Source: Pratylenchus scribneri
Taxonomy: Eukaryota > Nematoda > Chromadorea > Rhabditida > Pratylenchidae
Assembly (NCBI GenBank): GCA_030063045.1
Contig: JAQSEB010000145.1
Location: forward strand, 806,001 to 870,000
DNA length: 64,000 bases
Reading direction: 5' to 3'
The translations under genes were made by a program, and so were the position numbers. Positions 60,776 to 64,000 of this stretch are shown one piece after another (positions within the stretch are counted from its first letter, which is position 1; the number at the start of each line of letters is the position of its first letter). The notes beneath the pieces are model-generated. The model was not told the origin of the DNA. It searched no databases and saw nothing but the letters and a program-made list of their open reading frames with translations.

Positions 60776-61149
60776 AATATGTTTCTGTGAATATGGATAT
60801 TGTCTATCCATCCCCATCACCCTCTCAATCAAATATTGCCCCAAATTCGCTTTTTCTAACCCGCCCAAGCTGTCTTTTTAAACCCGCTCCGTTTCCCCAA
60901 AACTGTTCACTTTTTCGTCCGCCCTTTCCCATTATTTTACGCATTCTTTTCTGAATAAATAAATATAAATTAAAGCGTAAAGTCTATATTTTTCTTGCCC
61001 GGGGCAGGGCCCCTGGACCCTTTCGGGGGTCCGGCAAAGCGCAAAGGCCCCGTCCCCAAACACGGGTAGGGCAATCGTTCACCCGTAAATCCGGGTTGAC
61101 AGTTTCAAACTTGTAGCAGATCTATAATTAAATCTAAATGGCATAATAA

Positions 61150-61550
61150 TTATCAATGTGGGCGTTTCATCCCCGCCGGTTCATCGCCAGCTACATTTGA
61201 CGAGTCATAACTCAGCAAAGAAGAAACCATTTGAGGCAATCTTGGTATCATTGGATAGAGCTATTTAAGATCTATTGAATAACGTTTAAAGCTTTTTCGA
61301 ATAATAGAAATTTAATTGGCTTATAGTCGAAAAACTGAATAAAAGTCGCCATTTCCCTATTTAGAAGCTTGTAATTAAGCGAATATTGAACTTTTCACAT
61401 ATTTACTCTATACCATTTAATAAAGCTTAAATAGCTCTATCCAATGATACCAAGATTGGCTCAAACGGTTTCTTCTTTGCTGAGTTATGACTCGTCAAAA
61501 GTGGCTGGCGATGAAACGACGGGGATGAACCGGCCCCCTCCGAATAAATT
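61150..61550. mobile_element. Foldback element with CCGGTTCATC ends
   Basis: CATCCCCGCCGGTTCATCGCCAGC on the left mirrors GCTGGCGATGAAACGACGGGGATG on the right. Inner arms GACGAGTCATAACTCAGCAA and ATCTTGGTATCATTGGATAG are each matched in reverse. Confidence 0.8.
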
Positions 61551-61834
61551 ATTATATGTCTGATATTGATCATCAATCATCCCATTATGTAATAAATTGG
61601 ATAGAAAAAAAGTAAAAGGATTTTAATTTTGCTGGATTAATAGGGATTTGGGAATTAGAATGGGATTGGGGAGGGATAGAATAATAAAAAGTGGAACGGA
61701 ATGGAATGGAATTGGAAAGGGCAAATCAATCACATCACCACCACACAATTATTAATCACAAGTCATATATATCATATGAGATCATTAGATGCTTTGATTG
61801 GCCAAAAAAGCATGCGCGGAGATTTGCTGTGGCT

Positions 61835-61950
61835 GACGAGAGGCCAATGCCGCGAGCTGAAAATAGGGAGATTGGGAAGGGAATGCCGAGCTGAAAATGG
61901 GGAGATTGGGAAGGGAATGCCGAGCTGAAAATGGGGAGAGGATAAGTTGC
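61835..61950 (+). repeat. 34-base minisatellite
   Basis: About three tandem units of GCCGAGCTGAAAATGGGGAG followed by ATTGGGAAGGGAAT. The first unit reads GCCGCGAGCTGAAAATAGGG and the last is truncated. Confidence 0.8.
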
Positions 61951-62112
61951 CGAGCTAGTAGATGGGATGCCGGCTAAATGGGACTGGATGGGATTTCGAT
62001 GGCGAGCTCAATGGACCATAGAATTTGGAAGGAGAGGGAGGTGGATATTGATTGAATGCGCGAGTATTGCAGGCCGCAAGGTAAAGTCCCATCCATTTAC
62101 TTCGTTAACAAT

Positions 62113-62935
62113 CAGGGATGAGCGCAACGGCAAAAGCGGCCGAACGCAAAACGCAAAACGCAATGCGTTCAAAATTTTTTTTTACGCAAAACGGAAAACG
62201 CAACGCAACGGCCTAAAATGGACGCAATAACGCAAAACGCAAAACGCAATGGTCAAAAAATTTTTTCTTTTTTGAAAATTAAAATTTTCTTTTCAATTAT
62301 TATCAAGTCAGGGCTGTCAGATTTATTTTCAAAGAAAAGTACATTGGCCTTGAAAAAAAAGATTTTGGTGTCAGAAAAAAAGATTTTCGTTTAAGCTAAT
62401 ATAAATTGATTAAAATTTTTCAATTAGGTTTTTTATCATGAATGAACAATCCAGAAACATCCAGCACTAAGATTACGTTTTTTGTAAAGAAATTTTTTCT
62501 AGCCGCGCAGCCAAAAATTCAAGCCAAAAATGGCCGCGCAGTGAAAAATTCAAGCCAAAAATGGCCGCGCAGTGAAAAATTCAAGCCAAAAATGGCCGCG
62601 CAGTGAAAAATTCAAGCCAAAAATGGCCGCGAAGCCAAAAATTCAAGCCATAAATGGCCGCGAAGCCAAAAATTCAAGCCATAAATGGCCGCGCAGCGAA
62701 AAATTCAAGCCCAAAAATGGCCGCGCAGCGAAAAATTCAAGCCAAAAATGGTAAATCAACGAACAAATTTCATTAAAAAATCAATTTTTTGAAATTAAAT
62801 TAAAACAATTTTCATTGCATTTTTGCGTTTTTTTGCGTTAATTTTCCCATTTTTACGCAAAACGCAAAACGAAACGCAATGGCCAAAAATGAACGCAATT
62901 AACGCAAAACGCAAAACGCAATGCGCTCATCCCTG
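62113..62935. mobile_element. Non-autonomous hAT element with perfect 8-bp duplication
   Basis: Perfect 14-bp terminal inverted repeat CAGGGATGAGCGCA and perfect target duplication TTAACAAT (62105-62112 and 62936-62943). Subterminal arrays of ACGCAAAACGCAA sit at both ends. The interior holds a segment homologous, in reverse, to the element at 8656-9032 and a tandem array at 62505-62755. No transposase. Confidence 0.92.
62505..62755 (+). repeat. 31-base tandem array inside the hAT element
   Basis: About eight units of AATTCAAGCCAAAAATGGCC followed by GCGCAGYGAAA. It gives a repetitive open frame that is not a gene. Confidence 0.9.
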
Positions 62936-63215
62936 TTAACAATTGCATAGGGTATTTTTACGAAAATATGCAAACTATGAAAATTACAAATAAAAATATG
63001 ATAAAATTGCTAACAAAAATTCCCAAGCATTAAAATTTCCAATCTATGAAATTACTGAAACAAATTTTTCCATGGGATTTGTTATTTTATTGGAACAAAA
63101 ATATTTTTTATGATTAACTAAATGAGATCATTTAATAAATAAACATTTTGTCTCGGAGATGTCACCTTCGGCGGATTGTTTGGATTCTTCGGTAAATTTG
63201 CAACATTTAACTCAC

Positions 63216-63289
63216 ATTTTTTCTGTCGGAAGATTCAATTCTTTTTGCCCCCAAATGATTTGCTTCATCTCTTCCTCATCCCAATTAAA
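63216..63289 (-). other. Orphan exon-like segment
   Basis: A 74-base open segment after TTTTTTATAG and before AAAAAT|GTGAGT, encoding FNWDEEEMKQIIWGQKELNL and then PTEK. If not spliced the frame stops at ATG TGA. No partner exon identified; upstream lies a foldback element. Possibly the last exon of a gene beyond the right edge. Confidence 0.3.
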
Positions 63290-63319
63290 CTATAAAAAAC
63301 GGTACAACATTCAAGGGAT

Positions 63320-63740
63320 GAGTTGAGGTAAAAAAGAGGAGCGCGAACCGGTTTGGCCAAATCGGTTTAAAAGTTTGAAATTGATAAATTAAAGGGTTTT
63401 CGATGAGGGGAACAAGAATTTGTGTGGTTTATTTCACGTTTTGGACTGGTTTGGATATTTAAACCGGTTGGTTTCAGTTCAAATCTGGTATGTTTTAACG
63501 CATTATGTTGCTTATAGTTAGGGATTAGGGTTAGGGTTTAGGGCTCGGAGCATAGGAATCTCGCGAAGCCGTAAGTATAACACCCTGAACTCCCATTCGC
63601 GCACTACCGGTTTAAATTCAAATCGTTCCAAGAAATAAACCTCATATATATGATCCCCATCATCGATTATCCCATATTTTATCAATTCCAAACTTAAACC
63701 CGTTTTGCCAAACCGGTCCGCGCAACTCCTTTTTGACTTC
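63320..63740. mobile_element. Foldback element with AACCGGTTTGGCCAAA ends
   Basis: GGAGCGCGAACCGGTTTGGC on the left pairs with GCCAAACCGGTCCGCGCAACTCC on the right, and TTGATAAATT..TTTCGATGA pairs with TCATCGATTATCC..TTTATCAA. The centre has GGGATTAGGGTTAGGGTTTAGGG (63521-63543). Confidence 0.75.
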
Positions 63741-64000
63741 CGCGCACCTCTGCTGGTATGTTGCGAAGCAATTTTATATAGTTTAATTGGCAAAAGGGAG
63801 AAGAAGAGAAGAAGGAAAATCAATCTTTTCGGACAAAAAAAAATTGAATTTACCGACAAAAAATGGACCTCCAATTCTAATTTGCAAAAATACAAAGAAA
63901 ATGTTATTAAATGATTCATTTCCTCTCCTACATTGACTCATAAAAATTAATTAATTTTAAATAAATTCACATCATTTTTAGCGGTTTATGAATGCCAAGA

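Larger units (their letters stand above)
60285..64000. other. Repeat-rich intergenic end of the window
   Basis: Upstream of the coiled-coil gene. It contains foldbacks (60496-60775, 61150-61550, 63320-63740), a GC-rich patch with short inverted segments (about 60995-61070, GGGCAGGGCCCCTGGACCC), a minisatellite, a hAT-like element and one exon-like segment. At the very end an acceptor-like ATTTTTAG precedes CGGTTTATGAATGCCAAGA (63981-64000), which may open a plus-strand exon cut by the window edge. The 63919-63518 minus frame lies mostly in a foldback and is not called. Confidence 0.5.

Noticed and set aside
62572..62754. Repetitive 60-residue frame (KNSSQKWPRSEKFKP type)
   Set aside because: Produced by a 31-base tandem array inside a non-autonomous hAT element.
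63518..63919. 133-residue minus-strand frame
   Set aside because: Most of it overlaps a foldback element with TTAGGG-type loop; the end LNPNPNP comes from that loop and no domain is visible.

Overview
This is nuclear DNA of a nematode. The evidence is two cuticle collagens, a basement-membrane type IV collagen whose NC1 domain reads as the alpha-2 chain (let-2), an Sre-type chemoreceptor, a nematode-style nuclear hormone receptor and very short introns ending in TTTCAG-like acceptors. The DNA is AT-rich and full of foldback elements. About six of roughly ninety introns are best modelled with GC-AG instead of GT-AG ends, a trait reported as elevated in cyst nematodes, so a tylenchid (Heteroderidae-like) plant parasite is my best guess. 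The species is not established. All gene models were spliced by eye: junctions were chosen so that phase, consensus and protein continuity agree.

Layout. 76-430 (+) is the 3' end of a sugar transporter. 1354-4583 (-) is cuticle collagen A, with a glycine-rich middle and an unusual basic tail. 6030-9841 (-) is a six-exon Sre receptor whose introns hold mobile elements. 12486-14897 (-) is a galectin-repeat gene copy lacking its 5' exons; next to it sits a decayed hAT transposon (14932-16802) with perfect terminal repeats and an 8-bp target duplication. 17290-19482 (-) is cuticle collagen B. 24021-28020 (+) is a nuclear hormone receptor. 29367-42607 (-) is let-2, about 42 exons. 46443-50768 (-) is a complete secreted galectin-repeat gene, the paralogue of the truncated copy. 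51654-52537 (+) is a small single-pass membrane protein. 53352-60284 (-) is a secreted 852-residue Lys/Glu-rich protein I cannot assign to a family. The rest is repeats and intergenic DNA.

How the genes relate. Three genes build extracellular matrix (two cuticle collagens and type IV collagen), two encode secreted or truncated lectin-like proteins, and the chemoreceptor and nuclear receptor are signalling genes. There is no operon-like spacing. The galectin locus was duplicated as a block, and the two copies now flank the collagen B/NHR/let-2 interval.

Most notable observations: (1) two tandem homologous exons in let-2 with a 37-nt intron between them and two CUAAC motifs downstream, matching the layout of the mutually exclusive let-2 exons controlled by ASD-2 in C. 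elegans; (2) a 743-residue secreted protein joining an unrecognised N-terminal region to three galectin-like domains, plus a truncated copy with intact lectin frames; (3) a foldback-element family repeatedly found in introns; (4) non-autonomous hAT elements with clean 8-bp duplications; (5) clustered GC-AG introns.
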